This document shows, piece after piece, positions 25,632-34,304 of a DNA stretch of 64,000 nucleotides. The notes beneath the pieces were generated by a model. It saw only the letters and a list, made by a program, of their open reading frames with translations. It was not told the DNA's origin and did not search any database. This DNA comes from Bradyrhizobium sp. CB1717 (lineage in GTDB: Bacteria > Pseudomonadota > Alphaproteobacteria > Rhizobiales > Xanthobacteraceae). The stretch spans positions 8,976,501 through 9,040,500 of the forward strand of contig NZ_CP121666.1 in assembly GCF_029714325.1 (NCBI RefSeq), read 5' to 3'. Numbering within the stretch: the first letter of the stretch is position 1; the number at the start of each line of letters is the position of its first letter. A program made the translations under genes and the position numbers.

Positions 25632-25647
25632 CGCAAGGTTCGTGCCA
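25632..25647 (-). promoter_or_regulatory. Sigma54 (-24/-12) promoter of the dppA-atzE operon
   Basis: Read on the minus strand, TGGCAC-GAACC-TTGCG matches the sigma54 consensus, with GG (25646-25645) and GC (25634-25633) separated by 10 bases. The predicted start near 25621 leaves about 30 bases of leader with GGAG before the ATG at 25590. The same promoter class precedes atzF at the other end of the cluster. Confidence 0.75.
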
Positions 25648-25740
25648 AGGCTTAGGGGAAGCTTACACCGCGTCTAAGCCATTGATTTATAATAATATAA
25701 CAGAACTTTGCTTGCGAGGCACTTTTCGAGCAGCTCCAGC

Positions 25741-25754
25741 CTTTGCATACAAAG
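25741..25754. promoter_or_regulatory. Candidate GntR operator upstream of dppA
   Basis: CTTTGCATACAAAG is a 14-base palindrome with one mismatched pair and the TTGNATACAA look of FCD-type GntR sites. It lies about 95 bases upstream of the -24 element. An upstream activator site is another possibility. Confidence 0.35.
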
Positions 25755-25852
25755 ATTCGATTTTGACTATAAAATAGGCTGTCGCGTTCAGCAGCCTGAT
25801 TTGTCACCAATTTGCCAGCCGCGCGTGACGATCAAGGCTCCTGCCTCAATCT

Positions 25853-25931
25853 CGTCATTGCGAGCGCAGCGAAGCAATCCAGAATCTTTCGCCGAGACAG
25901 TCTGGATTGCTTCGCTGCGCTCGCAATGACG
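25853..25931. repeat. Palindromic intergenic repeat, family A
   Basis: CGTCATTGCGAGCGCAGCGA at the left, inverted copy ending CGCTCGCAATGACG at the right, with CCAGAATCTTTCGCCGAGAC between. It ends ten bases before the stop of the neighbouring kinase-like gene. Confidence 0.85.
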
Positions 25932-25941
25932 GCTGGGGTCG

Positions 25942-26901
25942 TCACCCCGCCCAGATCAAGTCCTGCAGCTCAACCAGATCATTCGCCCTCTCCTGCCAGC
26001 CCTCGATGCAGATGTGCGCATTGAGGTCGCTCGCCTGGTGAAGCAGCATCAGGGCCATCAGGCGGCGCTTCAGCGCATAGTCCAGCGTCGCATAGCCGAA
26101 ACCTTCGAGCAGGCTCTTCACCCTCCCCGGCCGGCCCGCCGCCATGAAGGCGCCGGGGCCGAGCAGGTCGTAGTCTCGCCATCCCGCGCGCACGTCGCCG
26201 AAGTCGAACAGGCCTTTGAGCGACCATATGCCGTCATCGCAGGCGAGCAGGAAATTCTCAGGGATATATTCGCCGGTCAGGATCACCGGCGGCGCGTCCA
26301 TCGGAATCAGCGCGGCCGCATCGCGCAGGAGATCGTCGAGGCCTTCGAGGAATTTCGGCGCAAGGCCGAGGCGCTCGTGCCTGGCGCGGCAGCCCCGCAT
26401 CTGGGCGCGCATGAAGTCGTCCCAGCGCGGCTCGATATGTGCGAGCGGTCCGAGCGGGGCGCGCTGCACCGATGCGATGGTCTCGCCGATCTGGCGCAGC
26501 ACGCGCTCCTTCTGCTCCTCCGGCAGGTGTGGCCAGGCTTCCGAGCCGAGCGTGCCGGCAAGGCGGGTGATGACGAGATAGGGCCAGCCGTCACGCACCC
26601 CTTCCGCGACGATCTCGGGGATCCGCAAGGACAGCCGGCCGGCGAGCTGCGTCAGCGAGCCGCGCTCGGAGAGGAATTGGGCGCGGAGCAGCGGCGGGAA
26701 GATCTTCAGGATCAGGAGCTCACCGAGGCCGACCACGAGATTGGTCCCGGTCGCAAAGACGTGCGGCGCGCCGACGTCGAGACCGTGGCCGCGCGCGATG
26801 TCGAGCGCGATTCCCAGCCATTGCGAAGGATTGGAGCGAAAGACGCGAAAGCTTTCGGCATCGGTGAAAGCCGGCAGCTCCTGCGACGGACCTTTGGTCA
26901 T
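25942..26901 (-). CDS. Aminoglycoside-phosphotransferase (APH)-family protein with altered catalytic loop
   Basis: Kinase-like fold protein of 319 residues. It has a candidate ATP-binding lysine K66 (LLILKIF), a catalytic-loop position TGEYIPEN (T209, E211, N216) and a metal-binding DFG (D234-G236). The usual loop in this superfamily is HxDxxxxN; here T replaces H and E replaces D, so activity or mechanism may differ. The start ATG at 26901 follows a GAGCGAG. It stands alone between two transporter loci. The substrate is unknown, and antibiotic resistance should not be assumed from the family name. Confidence 0.75.
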   Translation of the reverse strand: MTKGPSQELPAFTDAESFRVFRSNPSQWLGIALDIARGHGLDVGAPHVFATGTNLVVGLGELLILKIFPPLLRAQFLSERGSLTQLAGRLSLRIPEIVAEGVRDGWPYLVITRLAGTLGSEAWPHLPEEQKERVLRQIGETIASVQRAPLGPLAHIEPRWDDFMRAQMRGCRARHERLGLAPKFLEGLDDLLRDAAALIPMDAPPVILTGEYIPENFLLACDDGIWSLKGLFDFGDVRAGWRDYDLLGPGAFMAAGRPGRVKSLLEGFGYATLDYALKRRLMALMLLHQASDLNAHICIEGWQERANDLVELQDLIWAG

Positions 26902-26960
26902 CCGCACTCGCTCATCGAAACAAGCTTGATTGATTCAGTGCAAACCGAGCAGGCGGTGCA

Positions 26961-27080
26961 CCTCTCCCGCTTGCGGGAGAGGTCGCGCCGAAGGCGCGGG
27001 TGAGGGTTCTCTCCTCTTGGGGATTGTCCCGTTGCGGAGACACCCTCTCCCCAACCCTCCCCCGCAAGCGGGGGAGGGAG
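26961..27080. repeat. GC-rich palindromic repeat, family B
   Basis: CCTCTCCCGCTTGCGGGAGA at the left, CCCTCCCCCGCAAGCGGGGG at the right, with GGGTGAGGGTTCTCTCCTCT in the middle. Closely similar in its centre to the copy at 38164-38308. Confidence 0.8.
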
Positions 27081-27125
27081 CGCACCGCGCTCGCGGTTGC
27101 AGCGATATCTGATCGCAACACGCCG

Positions 27126-28451
27126 CTATCGCTCCGGGCTGGCGCGCTCGAACTGGCGCAGCAGCTTGTTGCCGCGCTCGACCGCGGAATCGAGCGCGGC
27201 CTGCGCGCTCTTCTGGCCGGTAAAGGCCTGCTCCAGCTCGTCCTCGATCACGCCGCGGATCAGGACGAAGGAGCCGAGCCGGATGCCCTTCGAGTTCTCC
27301 GTCGGCGGATGCAGCGTGATCTCCTCAAACGAGATCGCCGAGCCCGGATTGCGCTGGTAGAAGCCCTGCGCCCGCGTCAGCTCGAAGGCGGCGCGGGTAA
27401 CAGGCAAATAGCCGGTGTTCTGGTGCCAGGCGGCCTGCACGCCGGGCTGAGACAGATAGGCGAAGAATCGCGCCACGCCCTTGTATTCCTCGCGCGGCCG
27501 GTCGCGCAGCACCCACAGCGTGGCGCCGCCGATGATCGAGTTCTGCGGCGCATCCTTCACGTCCGGCCAGTACGGCATCATGCCGTAGCCGATCTCGAAT
27601 TTCGAATTCGCCTTGATGTCGGCGCGCGTCGCCGAGGAGCCGATGAACATGCCGCATTCGCCGTTCTGGAAGCGCGGCTCGGCGGACTGGCCGCGGCCGC
27701 CATAGTCGAACAGCTTGCTCTTCTGCCACTCGGCGAGCTGGGCGACGTGCTTGACGATAACGGGATTGTTGATGGTCAGCTCGGCATCGAGGCCGGCAAA
27801 GCCGTTGGTACGGGTCGCGAGCGGCAGGTTGTGGAAGGCGGAAAAATTCTCGACGTGGATCCAGGATGGCCAGGAGGTGGTGAAGCCGCAAGGCGCACCG
27901 CGGTCGCGCAGGCGTTTGGCGGCGGCGCCGAGCTCGGGCCAGGTCTTCGGCGGCGCCTCCGGATCGAGGCCGGCGTCGCGGAACATGGTCTTGTTGTAGT
28001 ACAGGATCGGCGTCGAGGAATTGAACGGGAACGACAAGAGATTGCCGGCCGCGTCGGTGTAGTAGCCGGAGACCGCGGGAAGGTAGTCGTTGAGCGAGAA
28101 CGGCTCGCCCTGGTCCCGCATCAGGCTGAACACCGGATAGATGGCGCCCTTCGCCGCGGTCATGGTGGCGGTGGCCACCTCGTTGACCTGGACGATGGCG
28201 GGCTGGCTGCGCGAGCGGAAGGCGAAGATCGCGGCCGTCACCGTCTCGGTGTAGCTGCCCTTGTAAGCCGGCACGATGCGGTAATCCGGCTGCGAGGCGT
28301 TGAAGTCGGCGGCGAGCTTGTCCAGTTGCCGGCCGAGCTCGCCGGACATGGCGTGCCACAGCGCGATGTCGGTGGCGGCGCGCGCGGGCGCGGCCAGCGC
28401 GACAGAAGCGAAGACGGCGAGGATCTGCAAAAGGCGCGATGCTGACGTCAC
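27126..28451 (-). CDS. ugpB: Glycerol-3-phosphate-type (UgpB-like) ABC substrate-binding protein
   Basis: Periplasmic SBP_bac_1 protein of 441 residues with signal peptide MTSASRLLQILAVFASVALA (mature from about ATDIALWHAM). UgpB landmarks are WHAMSGELGRQLDKLAADFN, the PFNSSTPILYYNKTMF segment and TSWPSWIHVENFSAFHNLP. The GTG at 28451 has GGAAGAG about six bases upstream. No ugpA, ugpE or ugpC is adjacent, so it is an orphan component in this window. Confidence 0.85.
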   Translation of the reverse strand: MTSASRLLQILAVFASVALAAPARAATDIALWHAMSGELGRQLDKLAADFNASQPDYRIVPAYKGSYTETVTAAIFAFRSRSQPAIVQVNEVATATMTAAKGAIYPVFSLMRDQGEPFSLNDYLPAVSGYYTDAAGNLLSFPFNSSTPILYYNKTMFRDAGLDPEAPPKTWPELGAAAKRLRDRGAPCGFTTSWPSWIHVENFSAFHNLPLATRTNGFAGLDAELTINNPVIVKHVAQLAEWQKSKLFDYGGRGQSAEPRFQNGECGMFIGSSATRADIKANSKFEIGYGMMPYWPDVKDAPQNSIIGGATLWVLRDRPREEYKGVARFFAYLSQPGVQAAWHQNTGYLPVTRAAFELTRAQGFYQRNPGSAISFEEITLHPPTENSKGIRLGSFVLIRGVIEDELEQAFTGQKSAQAALDSAVERGNKLLRQFERASPER

Positions 28452-28653
28452 GATGGCTCTTCCCGTGTCGCACGACGAAAGGCGGCTGCTCCTGCTTAAG
28501 GCGCGGCATTTGCGGTTTCAACCGGGAATGAGAGGCGGCCGCGCCGCACAATCAGCCCGCGGGCCCGGCGCGGGATGGCCTTCCCTTAACCATCTGCTAG
28601 ATTGCGTTGAACCTTTTGCTCCCGCCATAGACTCCACCACTAAGGGGCTGAGT

Positions 28654-29649
28654 GTGCCAGTGTTGAGCCGTGCCGAACTCTCGCGGACCGGGGTGGTTTT
28701 CGTCGCGCTTTTGCTCGCGCTCTGCGCGACGGACGCCATTGCGCGCGAATTCCGCGCCGCCGACACCCAGACCGAGGATTACCCGACCGTGCAGGCGCTG
28801 CGCTACATGGGCGCCCTGATCGCCGAGCGCACCGGCGGCCGGCACGAGGTCAAGGTGTTCCACTCCCGCCAGCTCGGCGAGGAGAAGGAGACCATCGAGC
28901 AGACCCGGGCCGGCGCGATCGACCTCAACCGGACCAATGTCGCCCTGATCGGCAATTTCGTTCCGGCCATGAACGTGCTCGCCATGCCGTTCCTGTTCCG
29001 GTCCATCGAGCACATGCAGAAGGTGCTGGACGGGCCGATCGGCGGCGAGATCCTGAACAGTTTCGAGCCCTACGGCTTCGTCGGGCTCTGCTTCTACGAT
29101 TCCGGGGCGCGGTCGATCTACAACGGTGTCCGCCCTATCAGGAGCATCGAAGACCTCCGGGGCCTGCGGATCCGGGTGCAGCAGTCGGAGTTGATGAGCC
29201 AGATGATCCGCTCGCTCGGCGCCGAACCGGTCGAGATGCCCTACGGGCAGGTGCTCACCGGGCTTGCCAACCACCTGATCGACGGCGCCGAGAACAACTG
29301 GCCATCCTTCGTGACGACCGACCATTACAAACATGCCGGGCACTACACGCTGACCGAGCACACGATGAGCCCCGAGGTGCTGGTGATCTCGCTGAAGGCC
29401 TGGCGGAGCCTCTCGGCGGAGGACCAGACCATCTTCAGGGAGGCCGCGCAGCGCTCCAGCCGGTTCATGCGCGAGAAGTGGCGCGACCTCGAGGAGCAGT
29501 CGCAGCGCAAGGCGCAAGCTGCCGGCGTCAGCATCGTCAGGGATATCGACCGCAAGCCGTTCGAGGATGCCATGGCCGCGATCTACACCAGGGCCGCCCG
29601 GGACCCCGCCGCGGCGGCATTGCTCGAACGCATTCGCAAGGTGGAGTGA
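28654..29649 (+). CDS. TRAP transporter-type (DctP) solute-binding protein, probable sensory receptor
   Basis: Periplasmic DctP-family protein of 331 residues. The signal peptide ends VALLLALCATDAIA, and the mature part shows the family's RYMGALIAERTGGRHEVKVF, LGEEKETIEQTRAGAIDL, LRGLRIRVQQSELM (with the carboxylate-binding arginine region) and DGAENNWPSFV. The GTG at 28654 has AAGGGG six bases upstream. No DctQ or DctM permease gene is near; instead a histidine kinase starts seven bases downstream. This suggests a ligand receptor for the kinase rather than a transport component. Confidence 0.85.
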   Translation: MPVLSRAELSRTGVVFVALLLALCATDAIAREFRAADTQTEDYPTVQALRYMGALIAERTGGRHEVKVFHSRQLGEEKETIEQTRAGAIDLNRTNVALIGNFVPAMNVLAMPFLFRSIEHMQKVLDGPIGGEILNSFEPYGFVGLCFYDSGARSIYNGVRPIRSIEDLRGLRIRVQQSELMSQMIRSLGAEPVEMPYGQVLTGLANHLIDGAENNWPSFVTTDHYKHAGHYTLTEHTMSPEVLVISLKAWRSLSAEDQTIFREAAQRSSRFMREKWRDLEEQSQRKAQAAGVSIVRDIDRKPFEDAMAAIYTRAARDPAAAALLERIRKVE

Positions 29650-29655
29650 GGCCTG

Positions 29656-31734
29656 TTGCCCGCGCTTGGACACAGCGAGAACGCAGACAGACCGCCCGGC
29701 CCGATCGGGCGGCTGCGCGCGCGGCTCGTCGGCGCGCTCCGGGCCGTCCCGATCCGCTGGCGCATCCTGTCGATCGCGGCGCTGAACTCCGCGGTCGTGG
29801 TGGTGCTGGTGGCGCTGATCTGGAACGGCTCGCTGGTACTGGGCTCGGCCTGGGACGACGTGCGCCAGGTGCGCGAATCCGACCGCATCCTGGCGCTGCT
29901 CGAGAGCGAGACCGGACGGCTGCACAATCTGATCCACCGCTACATCAACCAGCCGAGCCCGGACCTGTTCGCCGAGATCCTGTTGCTGCGCGAGGCGGTG
30001 CTGGGCACGCTGAGCAACCGCGCCGCCAAGGACCCGATGCTGTCGGGCTCGGTCGAGGAGCTGGAACGCACCACCGAGCGCTTCCTCAACGGCTTCGGCG
30101 AGCTGCGCAGCGTGCAGGCCACGATCGCGAAGACCTATGAGGACCAGGTGCAGGGCCCGGCCAGGGACATGGCGGGGCTCTATTCCATCATCGAGGGCGC
30201 CACCGGCCATCGCGACGCGTTGATCTGGCCCTCGCTCGGCAAGTCGCGCGAGGCCTTCACCGCGATGCTGGTCGCGGCCAACTCCTACTATCTGTCGCAG
30301 TCGGCGGGCGCCGCCGACGATGCGCGCCGCCACACCGAGACGATCGAGAAGACCATTCCCGTGATGATCGATCTCGCCGACAACGATCTCCAGCGCATGG
30401 CGCTGCAACGGCTGGGGGCCCGCACCGCGTCCTTACGCGAGGGCTTCGCAAAACTCTCCGAGCAGCTGACGAGCCGCACCGAGCTCTTGCGCAACTCCAT
30501 CGACGCCAGCCAGGCCGAGGCGATCGGCGCCATCGACGATCTCTCCACCAAGATGCGCCAGCGCGAGCAGAAGGCGCAGGAGACTTTCGACCGCACGCTG
30601 GCGGATATCTCGCGGCGGGTGCTGTCGATCGCGGTGATCTTCCTCGGCATCATCCTCACCGCCGGCGTGCTGATCGCGCTGTCGATCCGGCTGCCGCTGC
30701 AGCAGATCATGGCGGCGATGCGCGCGATCACGCTCGGCAATCTCGACCGCGAGGTGCAGGGCACCAAGGCACGTGACGAGGTCGGCGCCATGGCACGCGC
30801 GGTGGAGGTGTTTCGCGAGAACGCGATCGCCAAGCGCGAGACCGAGGACGAGCTGCGCGCCTCCAAGGAGAAGGCCGAGAGCGCGCTGCTCGAGCTCAAT
30901 ACCGCACAGCAGAACCTGATCGACGCCGAGCGGCTCGCCGCGCTCGGCGGTCTCGTCGCCGGCGTTGCCCACGAGGTCAACAACCCCATCGGCATCAGCC
31001 TGACGGTCGCCTCCAGCTTCGCCCGGCGTAGCGAGATCTTCGAGGCCCAGCTCAGGGGCGACGGCGGCCTGCGCCGCTCGCAGCTGGAGGAGTTCGTACA
31101 GTCCTCGCGCGACGCCTCGCAGCAGCTCGTCGCCAACCTCACCCGCGCCGGCGAGCTGATCCAGTCGTTCAAGCAGGTCGCGGTCGACCGCTCCCATGCC
31201 GAGCGGCGGCAGTTCTCACTCAGCGAAGCCACCGACCAGATCATCGCGAGCCTGCGGCCGGTACTGAAGCGCTCGCCGATCACGCTCGAGGTCGACGTGC
31301 CCGAGGGGCTGCTGCTGGACGGCTATCCCGGCTCCTACGGCCAGATCCTGACCAACCTCTTCCTCAACGCCGCCAACCACGCCTTCGCCGACGGGCGCGC
31401 CGGCACCATCACGATCTCGGCGCGGCCGCGCGGGGCCGACGACATCGAGATCATCTTCACCGACGACGGGGCCGGCATGACCCCGGACGTGCAGCGCCAG
31501 GCCTTTGACCCATTCTTTACCACCCGGCGCAATGAAGGTGGCACGGGACTCGGGCTTCATATCGTCTATAACCTCGTCACCCAGCAGCTCGGCGGTCGCA
31601 TGATGCTGGAATCCAAGCTGGGACAAGGCACCACTTTTCGCATTATCATGCCCCGGGTCGCCAAGGGCGGCGCGCAAAGCACAGAGATTGACGGGACTTC
31701 TCAATGGCCGAACAGGACGATGTCCTCCACCTGA
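29656..31734 (+). CDS. Membrane sensor histidine kinase (TRAP-binding-protein associated)
   Basis: Kinase of 692 residues. A first membrane segment (about 36-63), a large periplasmic helical domain (about 64-322) and a second membrane segment (about 323-345) precede a HAMP region and a short coiled coil (about 395-425). The phosphoacceptor is H439 in GVAHEVNNPIG, with N box NLFLNAANHAF and G boxes DDGAGM and GGTGLGLHIV. The start is a TTG at 29656 seven bases after the DctP-like gene. No receiver domain is present. It probably reads the ligand state of the adjacent binding protein. Confidence 0.87.
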   Translation: MPALGHSENADRPPGPIGRLRARLVGALRAVPIRWRILSIAALNSAVVVVLVALIWNGSLVLGSAWDDVRQVRESDRILALLESETGRLHNLIHRYINQPSPDLFAEILLLREAVLGTLSNRAAKDPMLSGSVEELERTTERFLNGFGELRSVQATIAKTYEDQVQGPARDMAGLYSIIEGATGHRDALIWPSLGKSREAFTAMLVAANSYYLSQSAGAADDARRHTETIEKTIPVMIDLADNDLQRMALQRLGARTASLREGFAKLSEQLTSRTELLRNSIDASQAEAIGAIDDLSTKMRQREQKAQETFDRTLADISRRVLSIAVIFLGIILTAGVLIALSIRLPLQQIMAAMRAITLGNLDREVQGTKARDEVGAMARAVEVFRENAIAKRETEDELRASKEKAESALLELNTAQQNLIDAERLAALGGLVAGVAHEVNNPIGISLTVASSFARRSEIFEAQLRGDGGLRRSQLEEFVQSSRDASQQLVANLTRAGELIQSFKQVAVDRSHAERRQFSLSEATDQIIASLRPVLKRSPITLEVDVPEGLLLDGYPGSYGQILTNLFLNAANHAFADGRAGTITISARPRGADDIEIIFTDDGAGMTPDVQRQAFDPFFTTRRNEGGTGLGLHIVYNLVTQQLGGRMMLESKLGQGTTFRIIMPRVAKGGAQSTEIDGTSQWPNRTMSST

Positions 31735-33449
31735 TCGACGACACCGGTACCGCGTCGGAGGACCAGAACGCACGGAAATGGAAGATCGCCGTCATCGACG
31801 ACGATCCGGCCGTGCATGACGGCACCCGTTTTGCGCTGTCCGACTACAGCCTCAACGGCCAGAGCCTGGAGATCCTCTCGGCCTATTCCGCCGCCGAAGG
31901 CCGCAAGCTGATGGCCGCGCACAGCGACATCGCCGCGGTGCTGCTCGACGTCATCATGGAGACGGATGTGGCCGGCCTCGAGCTGGTCGAGTTCATCCGC
32001 AACGAGATCAGGAACGAAACCGTGCGCATCATCCTGCGCACCGGCCAGCCTGGCCAGGCGCCCGAGCGGCGCGTGATCGTGCAGTACGACATCAACGACT
32101 ACAAGGCCAAGACCGAGCTCACCGCCGACAAGCTGTTCACCTCACTGACCGCGGCGCTGCGCTCCTATCAGCAGCTCGAGCGCATGGTGCAGACGCGGCG
32201 CGGGCTCGAGATCATCATCGACGCGGCGTCCACGCTGTACGATTTCAAGTCGATGCAGCGGCTCGCCGAGGGCGTGCTGACCCAGCTCGCCTCGCTGCTC
32301 AATGTCGACTGCGCCGGTATACTGGTCCTGCGCGACAATGGCGGCATCGACCCCGAGCTTTCGGTGCTCGCCGGCAGCGGCTGCTACAGCCGCTTCATCG
32401 GCACCACGTCGTCGAAGGCGCTCGACCCCGAGCTGCGCGAGATGGTGGAGGCCGCGTTCCAGCGCCGCAAGAACGAATTCGCCGACCATCGCAGCGTGAT
32501 CTACTTGCGCACCGGCTCCGGCCGCGAGGTGGTGGTGCTGCTGCAGGCCGAGCGCGAGCTGTCGGAGACCGACCGCTCGCTGGTCGAGATCTTCTCCTCA
32601 AGGCTCTCGATCGCCTTCGACAACGTCATCCTCTATCAGCAGCTGCAGGACGCCAACACCCAGCTGGAAGACCGCGTCGCCCAGCGCACCCGCGCCCTGA
32701 TGCAGGCCAACCGCCGCCTGTCGGCGCAATGGCTGCGGCTGCAGCGCGCCAACGGCTTCAAGAACGAGATCCTGGGCACCGTCGCGCACGACCTGAAGAA
32801 CCCGCTCGGCGTCATCCTCGGCCGCACCGAGATGCTGAAGGAGCTGATCTCGACCGGCGCGTCGGCAAGCGGCGTGGTCGCCCAGGTCGATCACATCCGC
32901 GACGCCACCAAGCGCCTGACCACGATGGTCGACCACCTGATCTCGGATGCGATGGCGGATGCCTTCGACATCACCATCCGCCGCGAGCCGGTCGACGTCG
33001 CGGCGCTGGTGAAGGAGGTCGCCGAGGCCAACCAGCCGCTCGCCGTCAACAAGCAGCAGGCGATCAGCGTCACCGCGCCGCCCAACATCGTCACCATGTG
33101 CGACACCGACCGCATCCGCGAGGCGATCGACAATCTCATCAGCAACGCCATCAAATACTCGCCAATCGGCGGCAAGATCGGCGTCGCCGTCACCCATGAG
33201 GGCAGCGACACCATCGTCCGCGTCAGCGACGAGGGCGCCGGCCTGTCGCCGGAGGATCTCGGCCGCCTGTTCGGCCGGTTCCAGCGACTATCCGCCAAGC
33301 CGACCGCCGGCGAGAGCTCGACGGGGCTTGGGTTATCCATCGTCAAGCGTATCATCGACATGCACGGCGGCGAGGTGACCGCCGACAGCGACGGCCCCGG
33401 CAAGGGCTCGACCTTCACCATCACCCTCCCTGCGAACGAGATGCCGTGA
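31704..33449 (+). CDS. Response regulator-histidine kinase hybrid (REC-DUF3369/GAF-HisKA-HATPase)
   Basis: Cytoplasmic protein of 581 residues. An N-terminal receiver domain has acidic residues D32-D34 and phosphoacceptor D82 (LLDVIMETD). It is followed by a DUF3369/GAF-like region (about 150-310), a coiled coil (about 310-345), a HisKA domain with H362 (VAHDLKNPLG) and an ATPase domain with NLISNAIKYSP, DEGAGL and STGLGLSIV. Its start overlaps the previous kinase gene by 31 bases. The order suggests it takes phosphate from the membrane kinase and passes a signal on as a second kinase. Confidence 0.87.
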   Translation: MAEQDDVLHLIDDTGTASEDQNARKWKIAVIDDDPAVHDGTRFALSDYSLNGQSLEILSAYSAAEGRKLMAAHSDIAAVLLDVIMETDVAGLELVEFIRNEIRNETVRIILRTGQPGQAPERRVIVQYDINDYKAKTELTADKLFTSLTAALRSYQQLERMVQTRRGLEIIIDAASTLYDFKSMQRLAEGVLTQLASLLNVDCAGILVLRDNGGIDPELSVLAGSGCYSRFIGTTSSKALDPELREMVEAAFQRRKNEFADHRSVIYLRTGSGREVVVLLQAERELSETDRSLVEIFSSRLSIAFDNVILYQQLQDANTQLEDRVAQRTRALMQANRRLSAQWLRLQRANGFKNEILGTVAHDLKNPLGVILGRTEMLKELISTGASASGVVAQVDHIRDATKRLTTMVDHLISDAMADAFDITIRREPVDVAALVKEVAEANQPLAVNKQQAISVTAPPNIVTMCDTDRIREAIDNLISNAIKYSPIGGKIGVAVTHEGSDTIVRVSDEGAGLSPEDLGRLFGRFQRLSAKPTAGESSTGLGLSIVKRIIDMHGGEVTADSDGPGKGSTFTITLPANEMP

Positions 33450-33459
33450 CCTAGAGACC

Positions 33460-34194
33460 ATGACCCAAAGCCAGCACATCATGATCGTCGACGACGAGGC
33501 CCCGGCCCGCGAGATGGTCGGCGATTACCTCAAGATGCACGGCTTCACCGTGACGCTGTGCGACGGCGGCAAGAGCTTGCGCGCCGCGATCCAGGGCGGC
33601 ATGCCCGATCTCGTGGTGCTCGATCTCAACATGCCCGAGGAAGACGGGCTCTCGATCATCCGCGACCTCAAGAGCCGCATCAACGTGCCCGTGATCATGC
33701 TGACGGCGACCGCGAGCCCGATCGACCGCGTCGTCGGCCTCGAGCTCGGCGCCGACGACTACGTCGCAAAGCCCTGCGAGCTGCGCGAATTGATGGCGCG
33801 CATCCGCTCGGTGCTGCGGCGGAGCACGCCGGTGAAGGCCGCCGCGGCAGAGGCAGCGGCGAAATCCGACAAGGACCAGCTGGTGCGCTTCGGCACCAAA
33901 TGGCTCGACCTCGAAGCGCAGGCGCTGCGCGACGACGAGGGCAACGAGCATCCGCTGACCGCATCCGAATTCGGGCTGCTCAAGGTGTTCGCGGCCAATC
34001 CCAAGCGCGTGCTGTCGCGCGAGCGCCTGTTGGAGCTCGCCAATGCGCGCGACGCCGAAGCCTTCGACCGCGCGGTTGATCTGCGCATCATGCGCATCCG
34101 CCGCAAGATCGAGCCCGATCCGGCCAAGCCCGCCGTGATTCGCACCATCCGCGGCGGCGGCTATCTGTTCTCGCCGGGGGGCGAGAAGGCGTAA
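33460..34194 (+). CDS. OmpR-family response regulator
   Basis: DNA-binding output of the relay, 244 residues. The receiver domain has D11/D12 and phosphoacceptor D55 (VLDLNMPEEDG) with the KPCELREL switch lysine region. The C-terminal winged helix has LTASEFGLLKVFAANPKRVL, RAVDLRIMRIRRKIEPDP and IRTIRGGGYLFSPGG. It begins ten bases after the hybrid kinase. Target genes are not evident next door. Confidence 0.92.
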   Translation: MTQSQHIMIVDDEAPAREMVGDYLKMHGFTVTLCDGGKSLRAAIQGGMPDLVVLDLNMPEEDGLSIIRDLKSRINVPVIMLTATASPIDRVVGLELGADDYVAKPCELRELMARIRSVLRRSTPVKAAAAEAAAKSDKDQLVRFGTKWLDLEAQALRDDEGNEHPLTASEFGLLKVFAANPKRVLSRERLLELANARDAEAFDRAVDLRIMRIRRKIEPDPAKPAVIRTIRGGGYLFSPGGEKA

Positions 34195-34218
34195 GGGCGC
34201 GGCGGCACGCCAGGTGCC

Positions 34219-34304
34219 GTAGGGTGGGCAAAGCGAAGCGTGCCCACCACTCTCAGTTATAGAAAGAACGTGGGCACGGCGCTCCGCGCCTTTGCCCACC
34301 CTGC
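34219..34304. repeat. Palindromic intergenic repeat, family C
   Basis: GTAGGGTGGGCAAAGCGAAG and CGTGCCCACC at the left; GTGGGCACGGCGCTCCGCGC and TTTGCCCACCCT at the right. It shares arms with the copies at 16777 and 44494 but has a different centre (ACTCTCAGTTATAGAAAGAA). Confidence 0.85.

Larger units (their letters stand above)
25591..25941. other. Leader and promoter region of the dpp-atz operon
   Basis: A 351-base gap. It contains the sigma54 promoter (25632-25647), an AT-rich stretch around 25680-25710 and 25770-25790, a CTTTG-dyad (25741-25754) and a family A palindrome (25853-25931). No gene is supported. Confidence 0.6.

Noticed and set aside
23890..25677. A 595-codon plus-strand frame opposite dppA
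   Set aside because: It begins inside a family B repeat and has no recognisable motif; dppA is unmistakable on the other strand.
25942..26901. Calling the APH-family gene an antibiotic-resistance gene
   Set aside because: The catalytic motif is altered, and no resistance context or close match to a known aminoglycoside enzyme is visible.
28597..30408. A 603-codon minus-strand frame opposite the DctP-like and kinase genes
   Set aside because: Antisense shadow of well-supported plus-strand genes.
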